Positions 54,583 to 64,000 of a stretch of 64,000 nucleotides of DNA are shown piece by piece; within the stretch, counting starts at the first letter, position 1; each line of letters starts with the position of its first letter. The stretch comes from Streptomyces griseus (GTDB taxonomy: Bacteria; Actinomycetota; Actinomycetes; Streptomycetales; Streptomycetaceae). The stretch spans positions 78,501 through 142,500 of the forward strand of contig NZ_UAVD01000005.1 of the NCBI RefSeq assembly GCF_900460065.1. Reading direction: 5' to 3'. Below the pieces are notes generated by a model. It was not told the DNA's origin, did not search any database, and saw only the letters and a list, made by a program, of their open reading frames with translations. A program made the translations under genes and the position numbers.

Positions 54583-55719
54583 ATGCTCGACGAGTCACTG
54601 CTCGACGCCCCGGAAGCCCTGGCCCGAGCCGACCGCCGCGATCTGCTGCGCGGCGCCGCCGAGGCGGGCGCCCGGGTCCGTACCGCCGCCCGGCACGCCG
54701 CCGAGGCCGGCATCGGCGGCCTGACCCCGGAGGGCCGGCCGCGAGCCGTCCTCGTGGCGGGCCCCGGCACCGCCGCCTCCGGGGTCGCCGACCTGATCGG
54801 CGCACTGGCGGGCGCCGCCGCACCCGTCGTGCGCATCCACCCCACGGGGGTGGCCGCGGCCCCCGGCGCCCTCCGCTGGGCGCTGCCCGGCTGGGCCGGA
54901 TCCGTGGACCTGCTCCTCATCGCGACCGCCGACGGCTCCGAACCGGGCCTCGCCCTGCTCGCCGAGCAGGCCTACCGCCGCGGCTGCACCGTCGTCGCCG
55001 TCGCCCCCACCCGCTCACCGCTGCGCGAGGCGGTCGACGGGGTGCACGGCCTGGTCGTCCCGATGGCCGCCGCCCCGCACGGCGAGTACGACGCGGAGAC
55101 CTCCGCCGCCGGGCCCGGCACGCTGTGGGCCCTGCTCACCCCCCTGCTGGCGCTCCTCGACCGGGTCGGCCTGGTGACCGCGACCCCCGAGGACCTGCAA
55201 AAGGCGGCGGACCGCCTGGACAGCACCGCGGAACGCTGCGGCCCGGCCGTCGCCACCTACAGCAACCCGGCCAAGACACTCGCCGCCGAGCTCGCCGACA
55301 GCCTGCCGCTGCTGTGGACGGAGGGCGACGCAGCGGGTCCGGTGGGACGCCGCTTCGCCGCCGTACTGTCCGAGCTGGCCGGCCGCCCCGCCCTGGCCGC
55401 GGAACTACCCGAGGCGCTGCCCTCGCACGGCACGCTCCTCGCCGGTGACTTCGCGGCGGGCGCGGACCCCGACGACTTCTTCCGCGACCGGGTCGACGAG
55501 GGCGAGACGCTGAGGGCCCGGGTCGTCCTGCTCCGGGACCGCCCGACGGGAGGCCTCAGCGCCTACCCGGCGGCCCGGGAGCTGGCCCTCGGCCACGACA
55601 CTCCCGTGAGCGAGCTGGAGCCGGAGGAGGGCAGCGCACTGGAGGCCGTGGCCGAGCTGCTCGCGATCACCGACTTCACGGCGGTGTACCTGTCCCTGGC
55701 CTCGGCGCCCCAACCCTGA
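54583..55719 (+). CDS. SIS-domain phosphosugar isomerase-like protein
   Basis: 378 residues. Two SIS-like halves are seen: AVLVAGPGTAASGVADLIGALAG with VDLLLIATADGSEPGLALLAEQAYRRG in the first, and AAELADSLPLLW with LLRDRPTGG in the second. This is the layout of bifunctional phosphoglucose/phosphomannose isomerases and of the mycobacterial protein next to manB. The catalytic residues are not well conserved to the eye, so a regulatory or partner role is possible. It lies between Trm112 and manA. The start is the ATG at 54583, with CGGAGG upstream. Confidence 0.75.
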   Translation: MLDESLLDAPEALARADRRDLLRGAAEAGARVRTAARHAAEAGIGGLTPEGRPRAVLVAGPGTAASGVADLIGALAGAAAPVVRIHPTGVAAAPGALRWALPGWAGSVDLLLIATADGSEPGLALLAEQAYRRGCTVVAVAPTRSPLREAVDGVHGLVVPMAAAPHGEYDAETSAAGPGTLWALLTPLLALLDRVGLVTATPEDLQKAADRLDSTAERCGPAVATYSNPAKTLAAELADSLPLLWTEGDAAGPVGRRFAAVLSELAGRPALAAELPEALPSHGTLLAGDFAAGADPDDFFRDRVDEGETLRARVVLLRDRPTGGLSAYPAARELALGHDTPVSELEPEEGSALEAVAELLAITDFTAVYLSLASAPQP

Positions 55720-56182
55720 CGGAAACACCCGAGAACACCACGCACGAGGACCGCGGCCCCGGGGCTCCGGAGCCCGGGGAACCTCCCCGAGGAAACATGG
55801 GGAGCCGACGGAGACCCGGGGACCGGAGGCCCGGGAACGCGGGAGCCCGGAGACCCGGGAACGCGGGCAGCCCACGCACCCGGGGAAGCCCACGAGAGCA
55901 GGAAGTCCAGGAACCACCACGAAAGCCGGGAACCCAGGAAAGCCGGGAACCCAGGAAAGCCCGGAAGCCAGGAAAGCCGGGAAGCCCGGGACCCAGGAAA
56001 GCCGGGAAGCCCGGAAGGCCGGGAACCCAGGAAGGCCGGGAACCCAGGAAGCCCGGGGCCCACCCCTTCCCCTCCCGGGGACCGCGTCACCCCCCGGCCA
56101 CCCCCGCGACGCCAGAGCCTCACGTAACACTGGTACCCCTGGTGCCACACTCACCCGTTCCGCCCCACCCGAGGACGACTCC
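55720..56182. other. 463-base intergenic region with minisatellite
   Basis: It begins with a GC hairpin (about 55757-55778) that may end the SIS gene transcript, then carries purine-rich tandem repeats (55922-56048) and ends with GAGGA before manA. An open frame through the repeats would give a Pro/Gly/Arg-rich, collagen-like chain, but no start site or codon bias supports it. Confidence 0.6.
55922..56048. repeat. 17-bp tandem repeat (AAAGCCGGGAACCCAGG)
   Basis: Seven tandem units: 55922-55938, 55939-55955, 55956-55972, 55973-55997 (with an 8-base insert), 55998-56014, 56015-56031 and 56032-56048. The first two are identical, and so are the last two, with AAGGCC in place of AAAGCC. Weaker, diverged repeats of the CCCGGGAACGCGG type extend upstream to about 55810. 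Confidence 0.85.
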
Positions 56183-57358
56183 ATGGACCGGCTGTCGAAC
56201 ACCGTGCGCCCCTACGCCTGGGGGTCCACCACGGCCATTCCCGCCCTGCTCGGCATCGCGCCCACCGGCGAACCGCAGGCCGAGATGTGGATGGGGGCCC
56301 ACCCCGGAGCACCCTCGCGCATCACCCGCGCCACCGCGTCCGGCGATGCGGAACTGACCCTCACCGAGGCCGTCGACGCCGACCCGGAAGGGGAACTCGG
56401 CGCGCCCACGGTCGCCCGGTTCGGCCCCCGCCTCCCCTTCCTCCTGAAGCTTCTCGCCGCCGGCGCCCCCCTCTCCGTCCAGGTCCACCCGGATCTGGAC
56501 CAGGCCCGCGAGGGCTACGCCGACGAGGAGGCCCGGGGCATCCCGATCGACGCCCCGCACCGCACGTACAAGGACGCCAACCACAAACCCGAACTCATCT
56601 GCGCCCTCACCCCCTTCGACGGGCTGTGCGGCTTCCGCGTCCCCAATGAGGCGGCGGACGCGATGGAGGCGCTGGGAGTCGACTCCCTCAAGCCGTACGT
56701 GGACCTCCTGCGCGCCCACCCCGAGGAGGCGGCCCTCCGCGAGGTGCTCACGGCCATCCTCGGCGCGGACCCGGCGGAGATGGCCGACACCGTGGCGGAG
56801 ACGGCCGCCGCAGCCGAGCGCCTCGGCGGCCCCCACGCCCCGTACGCCCGCATCGCCCACCACTTCCCCGGCGACCCCGGGGTACTGGCCGCGATGCTGC
56901 TGAACCACGTACAACTCCAGCCCGGTGAGGCCCTGTTCCTCGGCGCGGGCGTCCCCCACGCCTATCTCGACGGCCTCGGCGTCGAGATCATGGCCAACTC
57001 CGACAACGTGCTGCGCTGCGGCCTGACCCCCAAGCACATCGACGTCCCCGAACTCCTGCGCGTCGTACGGTTCGAGGCCACCGAGCCCGGCGTGCTGCGC
57101 CCGGAGGCGGCCCCGTCCGGCGAGGAGCTCTACGAGACCCCCGCCGACGAGTTCGCCCTGTCCCGCTACACCCTCGCGTCCGGCGCGGCCCCCACCGACC
57201 TGACCGCCCCCACCCCCCAGATCCTGCTCTGCACGGCGGGCACGGTCACGGTCGGCGAAATCGCCCTGGGGCCGGGGGAGTCGGCATACGTCCCGGCCGA
57301 CGAGCGTGTCGAGGCAACGGGACCGGGCACACTCTTCCGGGCCACCGTGGCGGCCTGA
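56183..57358 (+). CDS. manA: Mannose-6-phosphate isomerase, class I
   Basis: 391 residues. Zinc ligands are visible in APLSVQVHPD (His), NHKPELICAL (His and Glu) and GVPHAYLDGLGVEIMANSDNVLR (His). The opening RLSNTVRPYAWGSTTAI and the cupin-like C-terminal half complete the type I PMI. It interconverts fructose-6-phosphate and mannose-6-phosphate, feeding manB and the ManC-like enzyme. The ATG at 56183 follows GAGGACGACTCC. It lies after a repeat-rich spacer, so it may have its own promoter. Confidence 0.95.
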   Translation: MDRLSNTVRPYAWGSTTAIPALLGIAPTGEPQAEMWMGAHPGAPSRITRATASGDAELTLTEAVDADPEGELGAPTVARFGPRLPFLLKLLAAGAPLSVQVHPDLDQAREGYADEEARGIPIDAPHRTYKDANHKPELICALTPFDGLCGFRVPNEAADAMEALGVDSLKPYVDLLRAHPEEAALREVLTAILGADPAEMADTVAETAAAAERLGGPHAPYARIAHHFPGDPGVLAAMLLNHVQLQPGEALFLGAGVPHAYLDGLGVEIMANSDNVLRCGLTPKHIDVPELLRVVRFEATEPGVLRPEAAPSGEELYETPADEFALSRYTLASGAAPTDLTAPTPQILLCTAGTVTVGEIALGPGESAYVPADERVEATGPGTLFRATVAA

Positions 57359-57444
57359 CCCACGGCCGTCCGGGCGGCTGCAACAATGTGCCGCCTCACC
57401 GCGACGGCACACGCCGCGCACCGACGAAGGGACACCACGCACTC

Positions 57445-58455
57445 ATGAGCGCGTCAGGCGGAACCAAGGCGATCGTGGCGGCACTCGCCGCCAATCTCTC
57501 GATCGCCGTGGCCAAATTCGTAGCGTTCCTCTTCAGTGGTTCCTCGTCGATGCTCGCGGAGAGCGTCCACTCGCTCGCCGACTCGGGCAACCAGGGACTC
57601 CTGCTGCTCGGCGGCAAGAGGGCGAAGCGCGAAGCCACCCCGCAACACCCCTTCGGCTACGGGCGCGAACGCTACATCTACGCCTTCCTCGTCTCCATCG
57701 TCCTCTTCTCGGTCGGCGGCATGTTCGCGGTCTACGAGGGCTACGAGAAGATCAAGCACCCGCACGAGATCGAGGCCTGGTACTGGCCGGTCGGGGTTCT
57801 GGTCTTCGCGATCATCGCGGAGATCTTCTCCTTCCGTACGGCGATCAAGGAGTCCAACCAGACGCGCGGCGACCGCACCTGGACCGAGTTCGTCCGCCGC
57901 TCCAAGGCGCCCGAGCTCCCGGTCGTCCTCCTGGAGGACCTCGGCGCGCTCATCGGTCTGATCCTGGCGCTCGCGGGCGTCGGCCTCGCCCTCGGCACCG
58001 GCAACGGCGTCTGGGACGGCATCGGCACCCTCTGCATCGGCATCCTGCTGATCCTCATCGCGATCGTCCTGGCCGTCGAGACCAAGTCGCTCCTGCTCGG
58101 CGAGTCCGCCGGCCTCGAGGACGTCGAGAAGATCAAGGCTGCCGTCGTGGACGGCGAGACCGTCACCCGCATCATCCACATGCGCACCCTCCACCTCGGC
58201 CCCGAGGAACTGCTGGTCGCCGCCAAGATCGCGGTCCGGCACGACGAGACCGCGGCCGAGGTCGCCGCCGCCATCAACGCCGCCGAGAACCGCATCCGGG
58301 AGGCGTGCCCGATCGCCCGGGTCATCTACCTGGAACCGGACATCTACAACGCGCTGGCCGCGGCGACCGGAACCAACCCCGGCAAGGACACCGAGGCACC
58401 GGCGACTGCAGGCGGGACGGGCGAGGGCCCGGCCTCGAAGGAATCCGGCCACTGA
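57445..58455 (+). CDS. Cation diffusion facilitator (CDF) family transporter
   Basis: 336 residues. Six membrane helices with the metal-site motif SMLAESVHSLADSGNQGLLLLGG in helix 2 and LEDLGALIGLILALAGVGLAL in helix 5. A C-terminal cytoplasmic domain (about 210-310) has LHLGPEELLVAAKIAVRHDETAAEVAAAI. The first CDF metal residue is His rather than Asp in VHSLAD. Such proteins export zinc, iron or manganese by proton exchange; the metal is not readable. The ATG at 57445 is chosen because the membrane part begins directly after it. It lies 86 bases after manA. Confidence 0.88.
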   Translation: MSASGGTKAIVAALAANLSIAVAKFVAFLFSGSSSMLAESVHSLADSGNQGLLLLGGKRAKREATPQHPFGYGRERYIYAFLVSIVLFSVGGMFAVYEGYEKIKHPHEIEAWYWPVGVLVFAIIAEIFSFRTAIKESNQTRGDRTWTEFVRRSKAPELPVVLLEDLGALIGLILALAGVGLALGTGNGVWDGIGTLCIGILLILIAIVLAVETKSLLLGESAGLEDVEKIKAAVVDGETVTRIIHMRTLHLGPEELLVAAKIAVRHDETAAEVAAAINAAENRIREACPIARVIYLEPDIYNALAAATGTNPGKDTEAPATAGGTGEGPASKESGH

Positions 58456-58731
58456 CCCACCGCACACCGGCCCCGATCGGCCCGGTGACCCCTCACACAC
58501 GCCCCTCTCCACGAACGGGCTGGGGCTCACTGGGCCGTTCGGTGTAGATTCGGATACGGATAACAGACGTCGCTGCTGATGGCGGTCGACCGGCTGGCGG
58601 GAGCGAGCCGGGCGAGGGACAGAGGGCCTCCGACGGACTGCGCTGCGAACGTCCGGGCATTCGTATGCCCCGCCGACCGCAGAGTCAGCCCAGAAAGCCC
58701 ACCCTCGACCCATCACGAGGAGCAGCCCGTT
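58456..58731. other. 276-base leader and promoter region of ahcY
   Basis: A possible -10, TAGATT, lies at about 58545, leaving a leader of about 180 bases. The leader is GC-rich with small dyads. I compared it with the S-adenosylhomocysteine riboswitch by eye and found no match. A GAGGAG (58717-58722) serves the ahcY ATG. Confidence 0.45.
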
Positions 58732-60189
<1,458 letters not shown>

Positions 60190-60222
60190 TCCCACCGCGA
60201 GCCGCTGACGCGGCCCCCGCGC

Positions 60223-60249
60223 TGTCCGGGAAGACGGCTTTCCCGGACA
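60223..60249 (+). terminator. First terminator after ahcY
   Basis: TGTCCGGGAA (60223-60232) pairs with TTCCCGGACA (60240-60249) around a 7-base loop. Confidence 0.75.
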
Positions 60250-60287
60250 CCGGGCGGCGACAGAGCCCGTAGCAGCAGATCGGAACC

Positions 60288-60320
60288 GCAGGCCCCCGCA
60301 CCCCCGTGCCGGGGGCCTGC
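60288..60320 (+). terminator. Second terminator after ahcY
   Basis: GCAGGCCCCCG (60288-60298) pairs with CGGGGGCCTGC (60310-60320) around an 11-base loop, 39 bases after the first hairpin. Two tandem hairpins shield the next gene. Confidence 0.7.
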
Positions 60321-60364
60321 GCCCGTCACCGCCCCCGCACGACCCGAGGAACCCGAAGGACCCC

Positions 60365-61012
60365 ATGCCCCGCGGCAGGTATTCGCTCCACGACCTTCAC
60401 GATCACACCCCCCTCGGCGAAGAACACTTCCACTGCGCCCCGGGACCCTCCGGCTGGCGCTACGTCTCCCAGACCACATCCCCCACCGGAGACCACCTCG
60501 GCTCCGTCGACCTCGCCCTGGACGAGCTGGGCCGGCCCATCCGCCTCGAACTCCACGCCGCGAGCTGGCAGGTGCGGGGAGCCGCCCTGGAAGGCGTCAC
60601 CTGGGTCCGGACCGATCCGACCGGGCGCCACGCCACCGAAGGCAACGTCCGCGCCCACACCTTCGCCGCCATGTCCCCCGCGTTCCTCATCGCGACCACC
60701 CGACTCCTGCGCCTCACCCCCGCTTCCCCCGCGACCCGCGTCCGCGTGGTCACCTTCACGGACCCGGTGCTCGCACCCAGGACGGTCGACCAGTCCTGGG
60801 CCCTGGTGAACAGTGAAGCGCACCCCACTGACAACGGCCCCTTGATCGTGGACGAATACCGGGTCAGCGCCCTGGACACCGGGGAGCAGCACGCGATCCA
60901 CATCGCCGGTGACGTGGTCCTCGCGGCACCCGGCATCGAGCTCGAACACCTGGACACGCCCCCCTCACCCCGCGAGGGCGAAACCCGGGCCGACCAGGAC
61001 CTGCCGTCCTGA
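60365..61012 (+). CDS. Hypothetical protein
   Basis: 215 residues, not recognised. There is no signal peptide or membrane helix. It is rich in His, Thr and Arg with alternating beta strands (HLGSVDLALDELGRPIRLELHAASW, VRVVTFTDPVLAPRTVD). The pattern suggests a lipocalin- or glycolipid-binding-like beta barrel, but no family match could be made by eye. The N-terminal SLHDLHDHTPLGEEHFHC cluster of histidines with a cysteine may bind metal. The ATG has GAGGAACCCGAAGG upstream. It is convergent with the RDD gene. Confidence 0.6.
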   Translation: MPRGRYSLHDLHDHTPLGEEHFHCAPGPSGWRYVSQTTSPTGDHLGSVDLALDELGRPIRLELHAASWQVRGAALEGVTWVRTDPTGRHATEGNVRAHTFAAMSPAFLIATTRLLRLTPASPATRVRVVTFTDPVLAPRTVDQSWALVNSEAHPTDNGPLIVDEYRVSALDTGEQHAIHIAGDVVLAAPGIELEHLDTPPSPREGETRADQDLPS

Positions 61013-61029
61013 CAGAGGCCGGACAACCC

Positions 61030-61944
61030 TCAGCCGGGCGGGGCGAACCCGCCCGAAGGGGCACTCCCGCGCCGCCGCTCGTGACCACCGGCGGCACCCC
61101 CCACGCCCCCCGACCCGGCAGACGCACCCGATCCGACGGGCCCGGGGAGCCCGGGGGCCACGGGCCAGGACGGAGGGGGCCCCTCGACCCGCGGGCCGGC
61201 GAACACGCGCCGCGCGTCCCGCGTCTGCCGCTCATGAACCACCGCGGCCAGGAACGCGGCCGCGGGAACACCCTGCGGCGCGGCGGCCCCCGTCCGGGCG
61301 ACCAGCTCACCGGCCAGCCGTTCCGCGATCGAGCGCCCCACACCGGGATCCAGCTGCCGCATCCGTGTGAGGTACTGCCGTATCCCGAGCCAGAGTTCGT
61401 CGGGCACGGCCGACAGATCCAGCTGCGCGAACCGGCCGACCAGCCAGGGCGGGGGAGGCGGCACGGAGACGGACCGGCCCGTGGCCGCGACCCGTTCCCG
61501 GATCACCAGCGTCCCGGCGAACACGTCACCGATCCGGCGGCCCCGCGCCGACACCAGGGACGCGATCGAGGCCAGGGCGCCGAAGGTCATGAGGATCTCG
61601 ACGAGCGCCATGGCCCCCCGTACGAGCGCGTGCCGGAACCGGATCGGTCCGCCGTCGTCCCGCACCACACGCAGCCCGCACGCGAGCTTTCCCAGAGACC
61701 GGCCATGAGTCAGCGTCTCCACCGCGACCGGCCCACCGATCAGGACCAGCAGGAAAGAAGCGACCCCGATCGCCGCGACCGCCGCCTCGTCCAACGTGGC
61801 GGAAGCGATGCCCAGTACCACCGATATCAGGATGAAGACGACGAACGTCACCGCTAGATCGATCGCCGAGGCCAGCGCCCGGCTCGGCAACCGTGCGGGC
61901 CTCAACCCCAGAACGACCGCGTCCCCGGTCACCAGCTCACTCAT
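61030..61944 (-). CDS. RDD family membrane protein
   Basis: 304 residues from the ATG at 61944. The family motif appears as LPSRALASAIDLAVTFVVF (RALASAIDL contains the Arg-Asp pair), and the later ETLTHGRSLGKLACGLRVVRDDGGPIRFRHALVRG is typical. Four helices are visible, the last near residue 140. The C-terminal half is cytoplasmic, starting with RGRRIGDVFAGTLVIRER and ending in a Gly/Pro/Ser-rich tail. The function of RDD proteins is poorly known; some act in sodium export or as subunits. It is divergent from the SpoIIM-like gene, as is common in actinobacteria. Confidence 0.85.
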   Translation of the reverse strand: MSELVTGDAVVLGLRPARLPSRALASAIDLAVTFVVFILISVVLGIASATLDEAAVAAIGVASFLLVLIGGPVAVETLTHGRSLGKLACGLRVVRDDGGPIRFRHALVRGAMALVEILMTFGALASIASLVSARGRRIGDVFAGTLVIRERVAATGRSVSVPPPPPWLVGRFAQLDLSAVPDELWLGIRQYLTRMRQLDPGVGRSIAERLAGELVARTGAAAPQGVPAAAFLAAVVHERQTRDARRVFAGPRVEGPPPSWPVAPGLPGPVGSGASAGSGGVGGAAGGHERRRGSAPSGGFAPPG

Positions 61945-62063
61945 CGGGCCCCACCCTTCGCCGACCTTCTCTGCCCCAGCCGGGCACAGTCTGCCAAGCT
62001 GACCGCCAGCGCGCCGCAGTAGTACGGACCCGTACGCACCCATGCCTGGAGCAACAGACGCCC

Positions 62064-63071
62064 ATGGACCTCGACGTCTTCGTCACCGCCCACCGCACGG
62101 AGTGGGACCGCCTCGAACACCTCCTGCGCCGGGGGCGCCGTCTCACCGGCGCGGAAGCCGACGAACTCGTCGTCCTCTACCAGCGCACGGCGACCCATCT
62201 CTCCCTGGTCCAGTCGAGCAGCCCCGATCCCCTCCTCACGGGACGTCTCACCCAGCTCGTGGCCCGCGCCCGGTCGACGGTGACCGGCACCCGGAAGGCG
62301 TCCTGGCGGGACGCCGCCCGGTTCCTCACCGCGGGTTTCCCCGCCGCGGTCTACCGCTCGCGTCACTGGTGGATCCCCACGGCGGTGCTCTCGACGCTGG
62401 TGGCGGCGCTGCTGGGCTGGTGGATCGGCACCCACCCCGACGTTCAGGCCGCGATCGCCGCACCGGAGGACCTCCGCGCGATGACCCGGCCGGGAGGGGA
62501 GTACGAGACCTACTACTCCAGCCACCCCGCGGCCTCGTTCGCGGCACAGGTGTGGACGAACAACGCACAGGCCGCGGCGCTGTGTCTGATCCTCGGGGCG
62601 TTCCTCGGTATACCCGTGCTCTGGATCCTCTTCCTCAACATGCTCAACCTCGGCGTCGGCATAGGCCTCATGTCCTCCGCGGGCCGTCTCGACGTCTTCC
62701 TCGGCCTGGTGCTTCCCCACGGCCTGCTCGAACTGACCGCGGTGTTCGTCGCCGCCGGCACAGGACTGCGCCTCGGCTGGACCGTGATCGATCCCGGCCC
62801 CCTGTCACGCAGGACCGCCCTGGCTCAGCGGGGCCGCGCCGCTCTGGGCATGGCCATCGGTCTGGCGCTGGTCCTGTTCGTCTCCGGACTCATCGAGGGC
62901 TTCGTGACCCCGTCCGGTCTCCCGACCTGGGCCCGGATCGCCATCGGCATCGCCGCTGAGCTGCTCTTTCTCGCGTATGTCTACATCCTCGGCGGCCGTG
63001 CGGCCCGCGCCGGCGACACAGGGGACCTCGCGGCGGTCGAACGCAGCGCCGAACTCCCCACCGCGGCCTGA
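62064..63071 (+). CDS. Stage II sporulation protein M-like (SpoIIM/DUF95) membrane protein
   Basis: 335 residues. A cytoplasmic N-terminal part (about 1-105) with MDLDVFVTAHRTEWDRLEHLL and DELVVLYQRTATHLSLVQ is followed by about six helices. SHPAASFAAQVWTNNAQAAALCLILGAFLGIPVLW and VLPHGLLELTAVFVAAGTGLRLG are the SpoIIM-family marks. The length matches the actinobacterial form, often paired divergently with an RDD gene as here. Relatives include the B. subtilis SpoIIM of the engulfment complex, but a role in sporulation here is not shown. The ATG at 62064 has a weak GAGCAACAG upstream. Confidence 0.85.
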   Translation: MDLDVFVTAHRTEWDRLEHLLRRGRRLTGAEADELVVLYQRTATHLSLVQSSSPDPLLTGRLTQLVARARSTVTGTRKASWRDAARFLTAGFPAAVYRSRHWWIPTAVLSTLVAALLGWWIGTHPDVQAAIAAPEDLRAMTRPGGEYETYYSSHPAASFAAQVWTNNAQAAALCLILGAFLGIPVLWILFLNMLNLGVGIGLMSSAGRLDVFLGLVLPHGLLELTAVFVAAGTGLRLGWTVIDPGPLSRRTALAQRGRAALGMAIGLALVLFVSGLIEGFVTPSGLPTWARIAIGIAAELLFLAYVYILGGRAARAGDTGDLAAVERSAELPTAA

Positions 63072-63130
63072 CAGCCGATGTGCTTTCACCCGGGCTGACC
63101 TGCTAGTGTCCTCCTCGCCCACAAAACCCG

Positions 63131-63159
63131 TTGACACGGTGGATGTGGGGAGGTAGATT
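63131..63159 (+). promoter_or_regulatory. rRNA promoter P1, consensus type
   Basis: TTGACA (63131-63136), a 17-base spacer and TAGATT (63154-63159) match the principal vegetative sigma factor consensus almost exactly, giving a predicted start near 63166. Confidence 0.8.
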
Positions 63160-63300
63160 TGAACGGTTGCCTCGGACTGGACAAGTTCGAGATGAGCGCG
63201 TAGCTTCTATCCCGCTCGTGCAGGAGTGTTCGTCAACTCCGCCGAGCCGAATGATTCTCCTTTATCGACTCTGTCGGGTTGTTCTTTGACTCCGCTGGTT

Positions 63301-63503
63301 TCTGATAAAGTCGGATCCGCCGAAAGGCAAGGCCTTCCGCAGGCCACCAGAAATCACCTTCGGACCGGAAACGGAACGAAAAAGAGTCTGGTAAAGTCGG
63401 ACTCGCCGGAAAGGGAAAACGCGAAAGCGAAGAACCTGGAAAGCGAAACTGCACGGCCCGCTTCGACCGGGAATCGGACACAAAAGAGTCTGATAGAGTC
63501 GGA
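63301..63503 (+). promoter_or_regulatory. Three repeated -10-like modules of rRNA promoters
   Basis: The motif TCTG(A/G)TA(A/G)AGTCGGA occurs at 63301-63315, 63387-63401 and about 63489-63503. The second and third copies are also preceded by a similar A-rich stretch (AAAAAGAG and AAAAGAG). The regular appearance suggests additional rRNA promoters, as known in Streptomyces rrn operons. Only the first copy has a TTGAC nearby (63286-63290), with a short spacer. Confidence 0.5.
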
Positions 63504-63585
63504 AACGCAAGACAGCGAAACAGAGCAGTACCGAAGGGAAGCGCCCGGAGGGACCCGGTGAAACGGGACCGAAGGAAGCGTCCGT

Positions 63586-63610
63586 TCCTTGAGAACTCAA
63601 CAGCGTGCCA
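63586..63610 (+). promoter_or_regulatory. boxA-like rRNA antitermination site
   Basis: TCCTTGAGAACTCAACAGCG closely resembles the boxA region of actinobacterial rRNA leaders (TTTGAGAACTCAA). It lies 190 bases before the 16S start and would recruit Nus factors. Confidence 0.6.
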
Positions 63611-63800
63611 AAAGTCAACGCCAGATATGTTGATACCCCGGCCTGCTTCGGCAGGTTGGTGGTTCCTTTGAAAGTCCTGTCGTTCCGCCCCGTTGTGGGT
63701 GGCGGCAGGCAATACACAGCGAGGACGCTGTGAACAACGGGTCTTATTCCGACCGGTTGTTCCGCTCTCGTGATGTGTGCACCCGATTACGGGTAAACAT

Positions 63801-64000
63801 TCACGGAGAGTTTGATCCTGGCTCAGGACGAACGCTGGCGGCGTGCTTAACACATGCAAGTCGAACGATGAAGCCTTTCGGGGTGGATTAGTGGCGAACG
63901 GGTGAGTAACACGTGGGCAATCTGCCCTTCACTCTGGGACAAGCCCTGGAAACGGGGTCTAATACCGGATAACACTCTGTCCCGCATGGGACGGGGTTAA
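63801..64000 (+). rRNA. rrs: 16S ribosomal RNA, 5' end (partial)
   Basis: The gene starts at 63801 with TCACGGAGAGTTTGATCCTG and continues into the standard GCTCAGGACGAACGCTGGCG. It runs through variable region V1 (GATGAAGCCTTTCGGGG) and part of V2 before the window ends. The sequence is that of a Streptomyces 16S gene; 200 bases do not fix the species. The rest of the operon lies outside the window. Confidence 0.97.

Larger units (their letters stand above)
63072..63800 (+). promoter_or_regulatory. Promoter and leader region of an rRNA operon
   Basis: 729 bases without a gene between the SpoIIM-like gene and 16S rRNA. It holds a near-perfect sigma-70-type promoter (63131-63159), three copies of a -10-like module (63301-63315, 63387-63401, 63487-63503), a boxA-like antitermination site (63586-63610), and processing hairpins before the 16S start. 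Multiple promoters are normal for Streptomyces rRNA operons. Confidence 0.8.

Noticed and set aside
55797..56357. Open frame through the 17-bp repeats giving a collagen-like protein
   Set aside because: The frame only reflects the repeats, has no start signal, and overlaps the manA start in another frame.
58545..58731. S-adenosylhomocysteine riboswitch before ahcY
   Set aside because: The leader lacks the conserved core sequence of the SAH element as far as can be told by eye. A covariance-model search would settle it.

Overview
The window is a chromosomal core segment of a Streptomyces species. Supporting signs are the very high G+C content with G/C-ending codons, a whiB gene, coenzyme F420 genes, an LAXTG-type sorting signal, four LCP cell-wall ligase genes, and the first 200 bases of a 16S rRNA gene that begins and reads like Streptomyces. 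The species cannot be fixed from this. No prophage, transposon, integrase, CRISPR array, tRNA gene or antibiotic cluster was seen.

Layout. 0-1.5 kb: end of the histidine-utilisation genes (hutF tail, hutI). 1.6-3.9 kb: a stress-type sigma factor with a divergent anti-anti-sigma/anti-sigma pair. 4.3-8.7 kb: a four-gene operon for secreted or wall-anchored proteins (an LPXTG protein, two C-terminally membrane-anchored proteins, an LAATG protein); this is the least explained system in the window. 8.8-13.5 kb: a POT peptide transporter, a two-component system and a GtrA protein. 13.6-16.5 kb: purK-purE and a dipeptidase. 16.6 kb: a small secreted protein made of N-x-G-x-G repeats. 17-26 kb: UDP-sugar dehydrogenase, acyl-CoA dehydrogenase, several small enzymes, a decayed methyltransferase, a DUF5954 protein, the first LCP gene and a thioesterase. 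26-34.3 kb: three more LCP-type loci plus a fourth, with a family 2 glycosyltransferase between them. 34.4-44 kb: TIGR03089 protein, a secreted PGRP/amidase, a sugar-nucleotide transferase (manC-like), an AlkA-type glycosylase, an APC permease, fbiB-fbiA and a cysteine dioxygenase. 44.7-57.4 kb: whiB, a giant membrane glycosyltransferase, DUF5719, a metallopeptidase-like protein, DUF3499, manB, Trm112, a SIS-domain sugar isomerase and manA. 57.4-63.1 kb: a CDF metal transporter, ahcY, an unknown protein, and RDD and SpoIIM membrane proteins. 63.1-64 kb: rRNA promoters, leader and the 5' end of 16S rRNA.

How the genes fit together. manA, manB and the manC-like gene would supply GDP-mannose from fructose-6-phosphate. 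The LCP proteins, the two glycosyltransferases, the UDP-sugar dehydrogenase, the GtrA protein and the PGRP amidase all point to envelope glycopolymer building and remodelling. The order purE/purK/gtrA - acyl-CoA dehydrogenase - TIGR03089 - LCP - manC - fbiAB - whiB - metallopeptidase - DUF3499 - manB - SIS - manA - ahcY is, from memory, also the gene content of one Mycobacterium tuberculosis region, so most of the window looks like an ancient actinobacterial block with Streptomyces-specific insertions.

Gene starts were chosen from ribosome-binding sites, -10 boxes and family lengths. Many genes appear leaderless: a TANNNT box lies 6-9 bases before the start codon with no Shine-Dalgarno sequence. 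All functional calls come from reading motifs by eye; no database search was possible.
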